Origin: an uncultured Acidimicrobiales bacterium | GTDB taxonomy: Bacteria; Actinomycetota; Acidimicrobiia; Acidimicrobiales; SZUA-35 | Direction: 5' to 3' | Assembly (NCBI GenBank): GCA_938002965.1 | Contig: CALKZY010000024.1 | Coordinates: 1-64,000 of the forward strand | DNA length: 64,000 bases | In this document: positions 1 through 8,616 of the stretch, piece by piece | Numbering within the stretch: the first letter of the stretch is position 1 | Layout: each line of letters begins with the position of its first letter | Translations under genes and position numbers: made by a program | Notes under the pieces: generated by a model | The model's input: the letters and a program-made list of their open reading frames with translations, nothing else | Databases searched by the model: none | What the model was told of the DNA's origin: nothing

Positions 1-1197
1 GATAACCCGACCGGCATCGAGCGGGTGTTTGCCGACACCAACCCGGCGATTGACATCGACGGCTCCGACGACTTCCGGGTCGATGTCGATGTTGCCGTTA
101 TCGACACCGGCATCGACCTTCAACACCCTGACCTCAACGCCGTAGCCGGCATCAACTGCGCCAGCAGCACCGGTTGTAGCGGCGACGGTGACGACGATCA
201 TTTCCACGGCACCCACGTGGCCGGGTCCATCGGCGCCCTCGACAACGACATCGGCGTGGTCGGCGTGGCCCCCGGCGCCCGCGTGCACGCGGTCAAGGTC
301 CTCAGCTCCAGCGGCTCAGGCTTCACCTCATGGGTGGTGGCCGGCATCGACTGGGTAGCGGCCAACGCCGACACCATCGAGGTGGCCAACATGAGTTTGG
401 GCGGAAGCGGTTACAGCCAAGCCCAGTACGACGCCATCCAAGGAGCCGTCGACGCCGGTGTTGCCTTCGTCGTCGCCGCCGGCAACAGTGCAGCCCCGGC
501 TTCGGGTTACAGCCCGGCCGCGTTTGACAATGTGTTGACCGTCAGCGCCCTGGCCGACTTTGACGGAAACCCGGGCGGAACAGGAAGCGCAACCTGTCGC
601 TCCGATCAGGACGACACGTTGGCCGGATTCTCCAATTACGGCGACGCAGTGGACATCGCTGCACCCGGCGTCTGCATCCGGTCGACCTACCCGATCGAGC
701 AAGGGTCCTACGCCACCATCTCCGGCACCTCCATGGCGTCACCCCACGCCGCCGGCGGGCTGGCCCTCCTGGCCAGCGCCAACAACCCTTCAAACGCCTC
801 CGACGTGTTTGCTCTCTACAACCAGCTGATCAGCGACGGCAATCTCAACTGGACTGATGACTCCGGCGACGGCATCAAAGAGCGCCTGATGGACGTCTCC
901 ACCTACGTTCCAACGCTCATTGAAGGTGGCGACGGTGGCGGAGGCGGCCCGGTCAATCCCGACCCCACCTACACCACCTCATCAAGTCGGTCGGGTAAGA
1001 CCTGGACGGCCACCGTCACCTTGAACGGTGAGCCCGGCGAGTCGGCAAAGGGAACCTGGTCCACCGGTGGCAGCGGTGAATGCACCGTTGCCACCGGTGC
1101 ATCATCGTGCTCGTTCAGCACGACAAACGCCAACAAGGCACGCACGGTGACTTGGACTGCCGACGACGGAACGGTCCTCACAATTTCCAGAGGTTAG
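1..1197 (+). CDS. Secreted subtilisin-like serine protease (S8), 3' part
   Basis: The frame is open at the left edge, so the start, signal peptide and any propeptide lie outside the window. The visible part holds the whole S8 triad: Asp in VIDTGID (codon 103-105), His in HGTHVAG (codon 205-207) and Ser in GTSMASPHAAG (codon 730-732). The oxyanion Asn lies in VVAAGNS. A Gly-rich linker at about 930-960 leads into a C-terminal beta domain of about 75 residues with two Cys, probably an accessory adhesion or substrate-binding domain. The family hydrolyses peptide bonds outside the cell. A strong hairpin follows the stop, so this gene ends its own transcript. The family call is secure; the substrate is unknown. 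Confidence 0.93.
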   Translation, partial: DNPTGIERVFADTNPAIDIDGSDDFRVDVDVAVIDTGIDLQHPDLNAVAGINCASSTGCSGDGDDDHFHGTHVAGSIGALDNDIGVVGVAPGARVHAVKVLSSSGSGFTSWVVAGIDWVAANADTIEVANMSLGGSGYSQAQYDAIQGAVDAGVAFVVAAGNSAAPASGYSPAAFDNVLTVSALADFDGNPGGTGSATCRSDQDDTLAGFSNYGDAVDIAAPGVCIRSTYPIEQGSYATISGTSMASPHAAGGLALLASANNPSNASDVFALYNQLISDGNLNWTDDSGDGIKERLMDVSTYVPTLIEGGDGGGGGPVNPDPTYTTSSSRSGKTWTATVTLNGEPGESAKGTWSTGGSGECTVATGASSCSFSTTNANKARTVTWTADDGTVLTISRG

Positions 1198-1210
1198 CCA
1201 TACCACCCAG

Positions 1211-1253
1211 CCGGGTGTGTGGCCGTCCTCTCCACGTCGGCCACACACCCCGG
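1211..1253 (+). terminator. Terminator hairpin after the S8 protease gene
   Basis: The arms GGGTGTGTGGCC and GGCCACACACCC pair perfectly over 12 bases around a 14-base loop, 13 bases after the protease stop. No T-tract follows, as is common in high-G+C actinobacteria. Confidence 0.7.
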
Positions 1254-1274
1254 CAAAGAAAATCTCGAGATAGC

Positions 1275-1306
1275 TGCAAACAAATCGAGGGCAGCCCCGT
1301 CTCAAG
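1275..1306 (+). promoter_or_regulatory. Candidate ECF-sigma promoter upstream of the repeat lipoprotein
   Basis: TGCAAACAA (1275-1283) is followed, 14 bases after its end, by CGTC at 1298-1301 and then TCAAG. The same two elements at the same spacing lie directly before the sigma gene (2801-2832). CGTC is a common ECF -10 core. The gene starts 49 bases downstream with a visible ribosome binding site. The evidence is the coincidence of sequence and spacing at two linked genes; no transcription data. Confidence 0.55.
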
Positions 1307-1350
1307 CTCATCGACCCAGACCAAACGAACCCAAAGGTGGGAACGGAACG

Positions 1351-2769
1351 ATGAGAATGAAGACCAACATCCACAAGACCCTCGACAGTGGCCTGACTCG
1401 AGCAGCCGCATTGGCGATGTTCGCCGTTCTGGCCTTGAGCGCCTGCGGCCAGGACAGGTCCGCTGCAGCCGCAGCCGAGCAACCGGTACTCGACGCACCG
1501 GTCTCGGAGGCCGCCGGTCAGCCGGAGACCACGGACGTCTATCAGGCCACCAAGAGCAAAGCCACCGACCGGACCTGCATGGCATCGAGCACCGAAGTTG
1601 CCGTCCTGGACGTCGAGTACTCCCGCAACCGGACATTCACTGGCGCTCTTTCATCCGGGGATTCAGTGTCGGCCCTGGGTGGCTACATCGACGCTCCTCT
1701 TGAGTCGGAAGACGTTACTATCCGAGTAAACGTTGTTGCCATCGGCGCAGCTGAGGACGACAATGCGGAATCGGTGACGGTGCAAGAGTGGCGTGGGACG
1801 GCGGCTGGCCTGATCCTCGCTAACGGAACCACCCTGACCGAGGTTGACTGCGACGGCGATGTGTCGTACGAAGTTGAGCGGCTCGATCAACTTGTCACCA
1901 CCCACCCCAAGCCGCCCACTGTCGATGGCAAGTCGACACCCGCTGACGCCGCGACACCCGCTGACCTATCGCAACCGATTGATGCACCATCGACCTCGGA
2001 GCAGGAGACCGCGACGAGCCAAGACGATTCTGACGGCACCTTGGAACGCATGCCGTCAACCTGTCTGATCAACGGCAGCGATCTACTCGTCCTCGACTTC
2101 GGAACCGGCGAGACCGATCCGTTCACCGGTGTTGTTGCCATCAATGATTCAGTGGCCGCCGTCGCCGGATTCCGGCTCGACCCGGGCAATCCGGACGCGA
2201 GCACCTTCCTCGTCAGCAGCGCGGCCCTTGGATCGGCCGCAGACGGAGCCCCCGTCGTGCAACAACAGCTGTGGGATGGGGGTGAAGGCATCTCGATCGA
2301 CGGTTCTTTCTTCAGCGAAGTGCGCTGCGGCGACGTGGCTGAGAGGCAGGACAAAGCGCTAAAGGATCTGGTGGGGAACAACCATCCGCCCGTCCCACCG
2401 ACACCAACCACGATTCGATCCTGCTACATCCACGCCGACGAGATCATGGTTCTCGACTTAGAGACCTCCTACATGATCTACACCGGGGCACGAACCAACC
2501 TCGACTCTGTTGAGGCCATCACCGGCCTTGCCACCGGCGTGACCGACGAGGGAGAGATCGTCGTGACCGTCAAGTCCAGTCCGGTCGGTTCGGCCGAAGA
2601 CGACGGAAGTCCAATCGTCTACGACCAGGAGTGGCTGAAGTCGGATTTCCGAGCGGAGATCCTCGTCGGCGACCAGATGTTCGCCGAGGTCACCAACTGT
2701 GACAGCCTGGGCGAGCGGGTTGCCCGGCTGGATCGGCTGGTCGACGTCTACCCGGCAATCATCGAATAG
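1351..2769 (+). CDS. Lipoprotein with three copies of an unrecognised ~110-residue repeat
   Basis: ATG 1351 is chosen because AAAGGTGG (1333-1340) precedes it and the protein then opens with a lipoprotein signal peptide ending in the lipobox LSAC at about residue 30; an upstream in-frame extension lacks these. The mature 440 residues contain three repeats starting at Cys76, Cys238 and Cys358. Each has a VLD-type strand, a TGA/TGV motif, a DSV motif, G(S/A)AEDD or similar, a QEW-like motif and a closing Cys before a leucine-rich helix. I do not recognise the domain. Two further copies lie in the anti-sigma-like protein at 3373-5121, and both genes flank the sigma gene. This suggests an envelope protein made or sensed by that system. 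Function unknown. Confidence 0.82.
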   Translation: MRMKTNIHKTLDSGLTRAAALAMFAVLALSACGQDRSAAAAAEQPVLDAPVSEAAGQPETTDVYQATKSKATDRTCMASSTEVAVLDVEYSRNRTFTGALSSGDSVSALGGYIDAPLESEDVTIRVNVVAIGAAEDDNAESVTVQEWRGTAAGLILANGTTLTEVDCDGDVSYEVERLDQLVTTHPKPPTVDGKSTPADAATPADLSQPIDAPSTSEQETATSQDDSDGTLERMPSTCLINGSDLLVLDFGTGETDPFTGVVAINDSVAAVAGFRLDPGNPDASTFLVSSAALGSAADGAPVVQQQLWDGGEGISIDGSFFSEVRCGDVAERQDKALKDLVGNNHPPVPPTPTTIRSCYIHADEIMVLDLETSYMIYTGARTNLDSVEAITGLATGVTDEGEIVVTVKSSPVGSAEDDGSPIVYDQEWLKSDFRAEILVGDQMFAEVTNCDSLGERVARLDRLVDVYPAIIE

Positions 2770-2800
2770 TCGGCCCTCATCTCCAAAATCTGGTGACAAA

Positions 2801-2832
2801 TGCAAACAAGCGTCACCAACAGTCGTCACAAG
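2801..2832 (+). promoter_or_regulatory. Candidate autoregulated ECF promoter before the sigma gene
   Basis: TGCAAACAA (2801-2809), a 14-base spacer, then CGTC (2824-2827) followed by ACAAG. It repeats the elements at 1275-1306 with identical spacing. A start site 6-9 bases after the -10 would fall at about 2833-2837, the sigma ATG itself, so the transcript may be leaderless. This fits the absence of a ribosome binding site there. Confidence 0.55.
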
Positions 2833-2836
2833 TACC

Positions 2837-3376
2837 ATGACACTCCTGATGGAGGACACGGGAACCGCTGTCCGGGCGGGCGATGTCCAGGCGTTCGAGG
2901 CGTTTGTGCGGGCCAATGATCGCAAACTGCGTGGCGTGGCCTGGGCCGTTGTGCGCAATGCCGAACAGACAGACGACATCATGCAGAGCGCCTACGAGAA
3001 GGCGTTTCGGGCGCTATCCAATTTCGATGGTCGATCGTCGATGACTACCTGGCTGCACTCCATCATTTATCGGACGGCTATCGACTACGTTCGGTACGAG
3101 GGTCGACGCCGCCACGCCGACATCGACGACATGCGCAACGTAGGCGGATCATCGGACGCCGCATCGCAAGGCATCGACCGGATGGAGCTGGCCGATGTGA
3201 TGGACCAAATGTCACCCGAGGAACGAGCAACCCTAATGCTGGTCACCGGTCTCGGCTACAGCTACGACGACGCCGCCGAGATACTGGGCGAATCGCGAGG
3301 AACTATCGCCTCCAGAGTCAGCAGAGCAAGAACCCGTATCTCACGATGGACGGATAGGGAGGAGGAGCAGTCATGA
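2837..3376 (+). CDS. ECF-type RNA polymerase sigma factor
   Basis: The protein has 179 residues from ATG 2837 (ATG 2849 is an in-frame alternative). Region 2 spans about residues 12-80, with the helix around DDIMQSAYEKAF and the -10 recognition segment ending at AIDYVRYEGRR. Region 4 spans about 120-175, with the helix-turn-helix around SYDDAAEILGESRGTIASRV. It lacks sigma regions 1 and 3, as ECF factors do. The stop overlaps the next ATG by four bases, so it is translationally coupled to the membrane anti-sigma-like protein. The proposed promoter 5 bases upstream suggests autoregulation. The ECF subgroup cannot be assigned by eye. Confidence 0.93.
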   Translation: MTLLMEDTGTAVRAGDVQAFEAFVRANDRKLRGVAWAVVRNAEQTDDIMQSAYEKAFRALSNFDGRSSMTTWLHSIIYRTAIDYVRYEGRRRHADIDDMRNVGGSSDAASQGIDRMELADVMDQMSPEERATLMLVTGLGYSYDDAAEILGESRGTIASRVSRARTRISRWTDREEEQS

Positions 3377-5121
3377 ACGACGACGAACTCTCAGAATTCC
3401 TCATGGGCGAAGTCCCCGAGCCTCGGGGTGATTTCTGGGGAGACCTGCGGGGCCGCTTGGATGAAGCCGCTGAAGACCAGTCCGTCGGCGCAGCGAATGA
3501 CGTCGACATCAACATCGTCGATGACACCGATGACACTCAAGTGCTGCAAGCGGAAGAAAACGAAGCAGAAGATGAAGAGAGCGGCAGCACAGTCATCGAC
3601 TTGTCTGCTGCTCGAGAACGGCGCAACCGCCGCTGGGGCGATGGCGCACTATGGCGATCGGCGGCGGCGGCCGTCGTCCTCATCGCCGGAGGCGCCATTG
3701 CCTTCAACAGTCTCGGTGGCGATGATGTTCAGACAGCAGCCTCAGAATCTGACGGCTCAGAATCTGACGGCTCAGAAGAGACCGCTGAATCGGTAGAGGG
3801 TGCCGACGAGCCCGACGACGAAGGCCCGGCCTCCACCGACGACCTGAGCGACCCCGACGACGGGGAAGCAGTCGGGTCAGACGGCGACACCGCCAGTGAA
3901 GATCCGGGCCAGGGCGACGACACCGGAGTCGTCCAGCTGCCAGACAACGAGCCGGCGTGGTGGACTCCCACGACCCAGGCCGAGGTCCGGTTCACGCCCA
4001 GCGACGACGACACCTTCACCTACGCTCCCCGGGCGTTGGCGCTGCTTTCGACCGGCTCGCGGGTGAGCGTCGACGGCGTTGAACGAATCCAAATCGACGT
4101 TCTCGGAGCGGACACAGCCTGGGTGAGGGCCGACCAGTTGATTCGACTGGGTGACACCACACCCCCCATTCAGGCTGAAACCTACGCGCCGGTGGAAACC
4201 GGGTCGGCTGAGTTACAACGAATCCCCGGTGGAGACCAGGAACTGGCCACACTCAATGCCTCCGACCAAATAACCTCCACCGGTCGCCGGGCGCTGGTTG
4301 ACGGCTCGGAGTGGATCGAGGTGGAGTTCCTGGGCGTCGGAATTGGTTGGGTCCTCGGCGAACAGGTCGCCCCAACGTCGGATAACCAGTCTGTGGGCCA
4401 GCGACAGTGCCTGGCCAACGGCGGCGACATCCTGATCGTCGATTTCACCGACGTCGAAAGGATCTCCCTCACCGGAGCTCTAGCCGTGGGCGACTCAATC
4501 TCTACCCTTAGCGGGGCACGCCTCACCGACCCGAGCGCCACCCTGGCAACCTTCGGCATGAACGTCACCGCTGTTGGCGCAGCCGAAGACGGCGGCAACC
4601 CAACAGTGGCCGAAGAGTGGCAGGGCGACGCCAGCACAATTACTACCGCTGCCGGAACCGTCTACACCTCGGTTCCCTGTTCGGATGTGACAGAACGGGT
4701 CCGACAGATCGACGCTCTGCTCGGCCAAGGGTCGGCAGCGGACTCGACAACCGAAGTCGTGTCGGGACGAACCTGTTACCTGCATGCCGGCGAGGCCTTG
4801 ATCCTCGACATGGACGCCGACACCATGACGTTCACCGGGGTTCTCGCCTACCTGGACTCAATCCAGGTCTTCGCCGGACGAGTAACCGACGAACTGCAGG
4901 ACGACGCCATTGTGCTGGACGTGAATACCAGTGCCATTGGCTCAGCGGAGGAGGACGGCAATCCAATCGTGAATCAGGAACGGTGGGAGCTGTCGGAGCT
5001 GCGAGCAGAGCTGTTCTTTGCAAACCGCGTGTACGCCGAAGTCAACAGTTGTGACGACATTGGCGAGCAGGTCGCTCAACTCATCGGGTTCAACTCCGGG
5101 CACCCCGACATCCCGAACTAG
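3373..5121 (+). CDS. Membrane anti-sigma-like protein with SH3-like and repeat ectodomain
   Basis: It overlaps the sigma gene by ATGA. The 582 residues comprise a cytoplasmic stretch of about 90 residues beginning with a short acidic helix (MNDDELSEFL), one membrane span at about 95-115, an Asp/Glu/Ser-rich stalk at 116-195, two SH3b-like modules at about 200-265 and 270-335 (ending DTAWVRADQL and GIGWVLGEQV), and two copies at about 344-465 and 466-582 of the repeat found three times in the lipoprotein at 1351. Position, coupling and topology indicate an anti-sigma role. There is no zinc-type HxxxCxxC motif, so the sigma-binding mode is not the ZAS type. The ectodomain is unusually long, which suggests it senses the envelope or cell wall. 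Confidence 0.8.
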   Translation: MNDDELSEFLMGEVPEPRGDFWGDLRGRLDEAAEDQSVGAANDVDINIVDDTDDTQVLQAEENEAEDEESGSTVIDLSAARERRNRRWGDGALWRSAAAAVVLIAGGAIAFNSLGGDDVQTAASESDGSESDGSEETAESVEGADEPDDEGPASTDDLSDPDDGEAVGSDGDTASEDPGQGDDTGVVQLPDNEPAWWTPTTQAEVRFTPSDDDTFTYAPRALALLSTGSRVSVDGVERIQIDVLGADTAWVRADQLIRLGDTTPPIQAETYAPVETGSAELQRIPGGDQELATLNASDQITSTGRRALVDGSEWIEVEFLGVGIGWVLGEQVAPTSDNQSVGQRQCLANGGDILIVDFTDVERISLTGALAVGDSISTLSGARLTDPSATLATFGMNVTAVGAAEDGGNPTVAEEWQGDASTITTAAGTVYTSVPCSDVTERVRQIDALLGQGSAADSTTEVVSGRTCYLHAGEALILDMDADTMTFTGVLAYLDSIQVFAGRVTDELQDDAIVLDVNTSAIGSAEEDGNPIVNQERWELSELRAELFFANRVYAEVNSCDDIGEQVAQLIGFNSGHPDIPN

Positions 5122-5212
5122 TCGCAAAACGCCGGCTAAGACACGCCGCCGGCATGGCGGGCGACGAGTCCTCTAGCTCTCAGCAAATCTCAGAAGCGAG
5201 TAGGGTCAGACA

Positions 5213-5497
5213 ATGGCTACGCAACTCCGACGCTATGAGGTCGCTAAGGGACAGCTCGACTACTTGGTCGAGTGGTTCCCGGTGCTTGTTCCGGTCCGGG
5301 AGCAGTACGGGTTCACTGTGAACTTCGCCTACGCCGACCGTGACACCAACCAATTCGTCTGGTCGGTCTCGCACCCAGGCGACTTTGCCGACGCCGAACG
5401 AGAGTACAACTCGTCACCAGAGAGGGCTGCGGCCTTCGTCGGATTTAGCGAGCCGCTCACCGCCATGCATGTCGCCATGGTAGATGAGGTGGTCTGA
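5213..5497 (+). CDS. Small NIPSNAP-like / dimeric alpha-beta barrel protein
   Basis: The 94-residue protein begins MATQLRRYEV and continues with a VPVREQYGF-type segment and a later VWSVSHPGDF, a pattern seen in NIPSNAP and related ferredoxin-fold dimers (strand, helix carrying a V.VRE.YGF motif, strand, helix). No catalytic residue can be named. It sits 91 bases after the anti-sigma-like gene and ends within 50 bases of the VOC-family gene, so the two may be cotranscribed. Start ATG 5213 has no strong ribosome binding site. Fold is a fair guess; function unknown. Confidence 0.62.
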   Translation: MATQLRRYEVAKGQLDYLVEWFPVLVPVREQYGFTVNFAYADRDTNQFVWSVSHPGDFADAEREYNSSPERAAAFVGFSEPLTAMHVAMVDEVV

Positions 5498-5540
5498 AAA
5501 TTCGGTTCGCCAGATGAGCACGGGAACTACGCTCCAAGCC

Positions 5541-5951
5541 ATGGCCTTCACCTTCTACAGCGAACTTCCGGCTGAAGACATCAACCGGGCGAGGCTGTGG
5601 TACGCCGAGAAGCTTGGGCTTGAGCCGTACAAACACGGCGGTGAGCAAGTGGAAGATCCAGCAGCGCTGACCGAAGTCGACTCCGAGTTGTATTACGACA
5701 CAGGCACCTCACGGTTCGGGGTATACGAGTCGTGGACGGCTGGCCGCAACGAGGCAACGGCCGCCCGCCTGGTGGTAGACGATTTCGATGCCACGTTTGC
5801 CCTGTTGAAAAAGCGCGGGGTTACATTCGAGAACTACGACTACGGCGACGACTTCCGAACGGTTGATGGCGTGCTCATCTCTCCCGACGGGGAGAAGACT
5901 GCCTGGTTCAAAGACTCCGAAGGCAACGTCCTGGCTCTCGGTTCCAGCTAG
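5541..5951 (+). CDS. Glyoxalase/VOC-family protein
   Basis: The 136 residues begin MAFTFYSELPAEDINRARLW, the typical VOC opening strand followed by a helix, and repeat the beta-alpha-beta unit with FDATFALLKKRGV and a closing DSEGNVLALGS. VOC metalloenzymes use a His/Glu set spread across the strands. Here the C-terminal Glu position is occupied (SEGN), but the N-terminal His is not evident, so this may be non-catalytic or a binding protein. In-frame starts at 5484 and 5514 are possible; 5541 matches the usual family start. The substrate cannot be told. Confidence 0.75.
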   Translation: MAFTFYSELPAEDINRARLWYAEKLGLEPYKHGGEQVEDPAALTEVDSELYYDTGTSRFGVYESWTAGRNEATAARLVVDDFDATFALLKKRGVTFENYDYGDDFRTVDGVLISPDGEKTAWFKDSEGNVLALGSS

Positions 5952-5976
5952 TTGTCGATTGCGCTAATCTGCCCCG

Positions 5977-7233
5977 ATGGCGCAGAATTGGTGCGGGGAG
6001 CTCGTCTACCAGGCGGCAGAAATCCAGCGCCCGACCACGGTCGAGCAAGTCCAAGAACTGGTGACCGCGGCCGAGCGAGTGAAAGCTCTGGGAACCCGAC
6101 ACTCGTTCTCCGCCGTAGCCGATTCACCCGGCGGTCTTCTGCTGGACATGACCGAGTTGGACAGCGACATAACCGTCGACCACCAGACAATGACCGCCAC
6201 CGTCCCGGCCGGTGCCTCCTACAGCACCGTCGTAGAGGCGCTTGAGATCGAAAGCGTGGCACTACGTAATCTCGGCTCGCTGCCCCACATCTCGATCGCC
6301 GGAGCAACGGCCACCGGCACCCACGGATCGGGTGACACCAATCCGGTGCTGTCAGCGGCCATTGCCGGGCTCGATCTGGTGACAGCGGACGGTTCAACCG
6401 TTCATATAGACCGCTCGACCGGCGATTTGGCTGCGGTGGCGGTGGGCCTCGGGGCGTTTGGGATCATCACCCAACTCACGCTTGATGTGGAGCCGTCGTT
6501 TGCAGTGCTCCAAGACGTGTACCTGGGTGCGCCTTGGCAAACGTTCCTCGACAACCTGGACGAGATCATGGCCAGCGCCTACAGCGTCAACGTCGGCGGC
6601 AACTTCTCACCGGACAACCTGCGGTCATTCTGGTTCAAACATCGACTCGGCGTTGACGGTTCGGGCAACCCCATTGTTCCCGAACGCCCGTCAACCATGT
6701 TTGGTGGTGAGCTGTACGACGAAGTCGACCCTCGGAATCCGGCGGCCACTCCGCTTGGGGTAGCGGGCCCATGGTCGCAACGGTTGGCCCACTTCCGGCC
6801 CGACGCTCAACCGTCGGTTGGCGGTGACGAATTACAGAGCGAATGGTTTGTGGCGCGGGCCGACGCGCCAGATGCCCTGAGGGCACTGCGAGCCATGAGC
6901 GACCGCATAGACCCCCATCTACACGGCTTCGAACTACGAACGATTGCCGCCGACGACCTCTGGCTAAGCCCGGCCTATCAGCGAGACACCTTCAGCATCG
7001 GGTTCACCTGGAAGAAACGTCCGACCGGGGTGCGAGCCCTCCTACGTCCCATTGAAGAGGCCTTGGGACCGTTCCAGCCCCGGCCTCACATGGGCAAGCT
7101 CTCGGCTATGGGCCGAGATGAGTTACTCGATCGCTTCGACCGCCTCGACGACTTTCTGGCTGTCGTCGACCGCTACGACCCCGGAGGCAAGTTCTCAAAT
7201 CCCTACTTGCGGGCACTTCGCCACCAAGCCTGA
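5977..7233 (+). CDS. FAD-dependent alditol oxidase (AldO-like)
   Basis: At 418 residues it has the length of Streptomyces AldO and resembles it throughout. The N-terminal PCMH FAD domain includes LGTRHSF; His42 matches the histidine that carries FAD covalently. SLPHISIAGATATGTHGSG follows as the pyrophosphate-binding segment. In the C-terminal substrate domain Glu319 and Arg321 (FELRT) and Lys374 (RPHMGK) match the AldO active-site Glu/Arg/Lys. The enzyme should oxidise a polyol such as xylitol or sorbitol to an aldose, giving hydrogen peroxide, in the cytoplasm, as no signal peptide is seen. The related L-gulonolactone/arabinonolactone oxidases are the alternative. It ends 85 bases before the cobalamin riboswitch. 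Confidence 0.87.
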   Translation: MAQNWCGELVYQAAEIQRPTTVEQVQELVTAAERVKALGTRHSFSAVADSPGGLLLDMTELDSDITVDHQTMTATVPAGASYSTVVEALEIESVALRNLGSLPHISIAGATATGTHGSGDTNPVLSAAIAGLDLVTADGSTVHIDRSTGDLAAVAVGLGAFGIITQLTLDVEPSFAVLQDVYLGAPWQTFLDNLDEIMASAYSVNVGGNFSPDNLRSFWFKHRLGVDGSGNPIVPERPSTMFGGELYDEVDPRNPAATPLGVAGPWSQRLAHFRPDAQPSVGGDELQSEWFVARADAPDALRALRAMSDRIDPHLHGFELRTIAADDLWLSPAYQRDTFSIGFTWKKRPTGVRALLRPIEEALGPFQPRPHMGKLSAMGRDELLDRFDRLDDFLAVVDRYDPGGKFSNPYLRALRHQA

Positions 7234-7317
7234 CCACCGGCTGAATCGGCTAGGTCTCGCTCCGCTCGGCGACGACTAGCTCAAGCGCGTTTGCCTGAGG
7301 CAGGCCGTACACTCAAC

Positions 7318-7470
7318 CCAGGTTTTGGAAACGAAGTCCGGTGAGATTCCGGCACTGACCCGCAACGGTAAAGCGGTGGCCTGCCTCGGCAGGCGTCCCG
7401 ACAAGTCCGGTCGAATTCCACTACCTGTTATCCGTATGACCCTCGAGGACTTTGGGGTCGTTTGGACGGT
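7318..7470 (+). ncRNA. Cobalamin (B12) riboswitch
   Basis: The leader contains the B12-box series in order: a GGTGAGATTCC-like element, CACTGACCCGCAACGGT, an inner hairpin formed by gcctgcc and ggcagg, and AAGTCCGGTCGAA. It lies upstream of btuF, where these riboswitches normally repress B12 uptake and synthesis genes when adenosylcobalamin is plentiful. The ends are approximate. The downstream segment to 7517 may hold the expression platform that pairs with the ribosome binding site. Confidence 0.88.
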
Positions 7471-7517
7471 AGGACGGAACCGCCCAAACCTCTCTCCCTC
7501 GACCAAGGAGGTTTGAC

Positions 7518-8597
7518 ATGACATCCGCAAAACCGTTTACATGGATTGTGGCCTTGCTGGCCGCAATCGCTCTAGTGACCGCTGGTTGTGTTGCTGACGA
7601 CGAAACCGTCGCGGCCGACGAACCGGCCGCCGCTGCCGCCGACGAAGATGCTGACACTGACGACGCCATGGATGAGTCGGACGAAGAGTCACATGACGAC
7701 GACTCCGAAGACCACGACGATGATGACGCCGACGCCATGGACGGCGAAGACGATGGCGCCATGGAGGACGCTTCAGGCGACTTCCCGGTAACCATTTCGT
7801 CGGCCGCCGGCGACTTCACCCTCGAATCTGCTCCGCAAAGCATTGTGTCGCTATCGCCCAGCTCCACTGAGCTGTTGTTCGCCATGGGCGCCGGCGATCA
7901 GGTAGTCGCCGTTGACGCTTTCTCCAACTACCCGGCCGAGGCTCCAGTCACGGACCTGTCGGGCTGGGACCCCAACGTTGAAGCCGTCCTTGGCTACGAA
8001 CCCGATCTGGTGGTCATCGCCAACGATGCCAACGATCTCGTAGCGGGGCTGACCGCGGTTGACATACCGGTGTACGTTCACGCCGCTCCAGCCGATATCG
8101 AGTCCGGCTACGCCGGTGTAGCCGACCTCGGAGTGGCCACCGGCCAAATCGACGGCGCCGCTGATGTGGTGGCCACAATGCGGACCGAGATGGAAGCCGC
8201 CCTGGCCGCCGCCCCCGATGCCGACGTACGTATCTACCACGAGTTGGACGAAACGTACTTCTCGGCAAGCTCGGCCGGTTTCATTGGTTCGGTCTACGCC
8301 GCTATGGGCACTACCAACATTGCCGACGAAGCCGACCCTGATGGAACTGGCTTCCCGCAGCTAACCGAGGAATACATCGTCGAGGCCGACCCCGAGGTCA
8401 TGATCATTACCGACCAGGTGACCTATACCCCCGATGACGTAGCAGCCCGGCCTGGCTGGGGCGAGATCACCGCCGTTGCCGATGGAAACGTCGTGGTAGT
8501 GAACGCCGATATCGCTTCACGGTGGGGCCCCAGGCTCCCAGAATTCGTAACTGCGGTAGCTGAAGCGCTATCTGAGTCGGCCGCCGTCAGCGGCTGA
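7518..8597 (+). CDS. btuF: Vitamin B12 ABC transporter substrate-binding lipoprotein
   Basis: AAGGAGG (7505-7511) sets the start. A lipoprotein signal ends at VTAGC (about residues 20-24), followed by an unusually long Asp/Glu/Ala linker to about residue 90. A BtuF/FepB-type binding domain follows: IVSLSPSSTELLFAMGAG, then VEAVLGYEPDLVV in the first lobe and AARPGWGEITAV near the end of the second. It should capture corrinoids at the outer face of the membrane and deliver them to the BtuCD transporter encoded next. The riboswitch upstream makes corrinoid rather than siderophore the likely ligand. The acidic linker is far longer than in enterobacterial BtuF. Confidence 0.87.
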   Translation: MTSAKPFTWIVALLAAIALVTAGCVADDETVAADEPAAAAADEDADTDDAMDESDEESHDDDSEDHDDDDADAMDGEDDGAMEDASGDFPVTISSAAGDFTLESAPQSIVSLSPSSTELLFAMGAGDQVVAVDAFSNYPAEAPVTDLSGWDPNVEAVLGYEPDLVVIANDANDLVAGLTAVDIPVYVHAAPADIESGYAGVADLGVATGQIDGAADVVATMRTEMEAALAAAPDADVRIYHELDETYFSASSAGFIGSVYAAMGTTNIADEADPDGTGFPQLTEEYIVEADPEVMIITDQVTYTPDDVAARPGWGEITAVADGNVVVVNADIASRWGPRLPEFVTAVAEALSESAAVSG

Positions 8598-8616
8598 GTG
8601 CGATCGGCCCGGTTCG

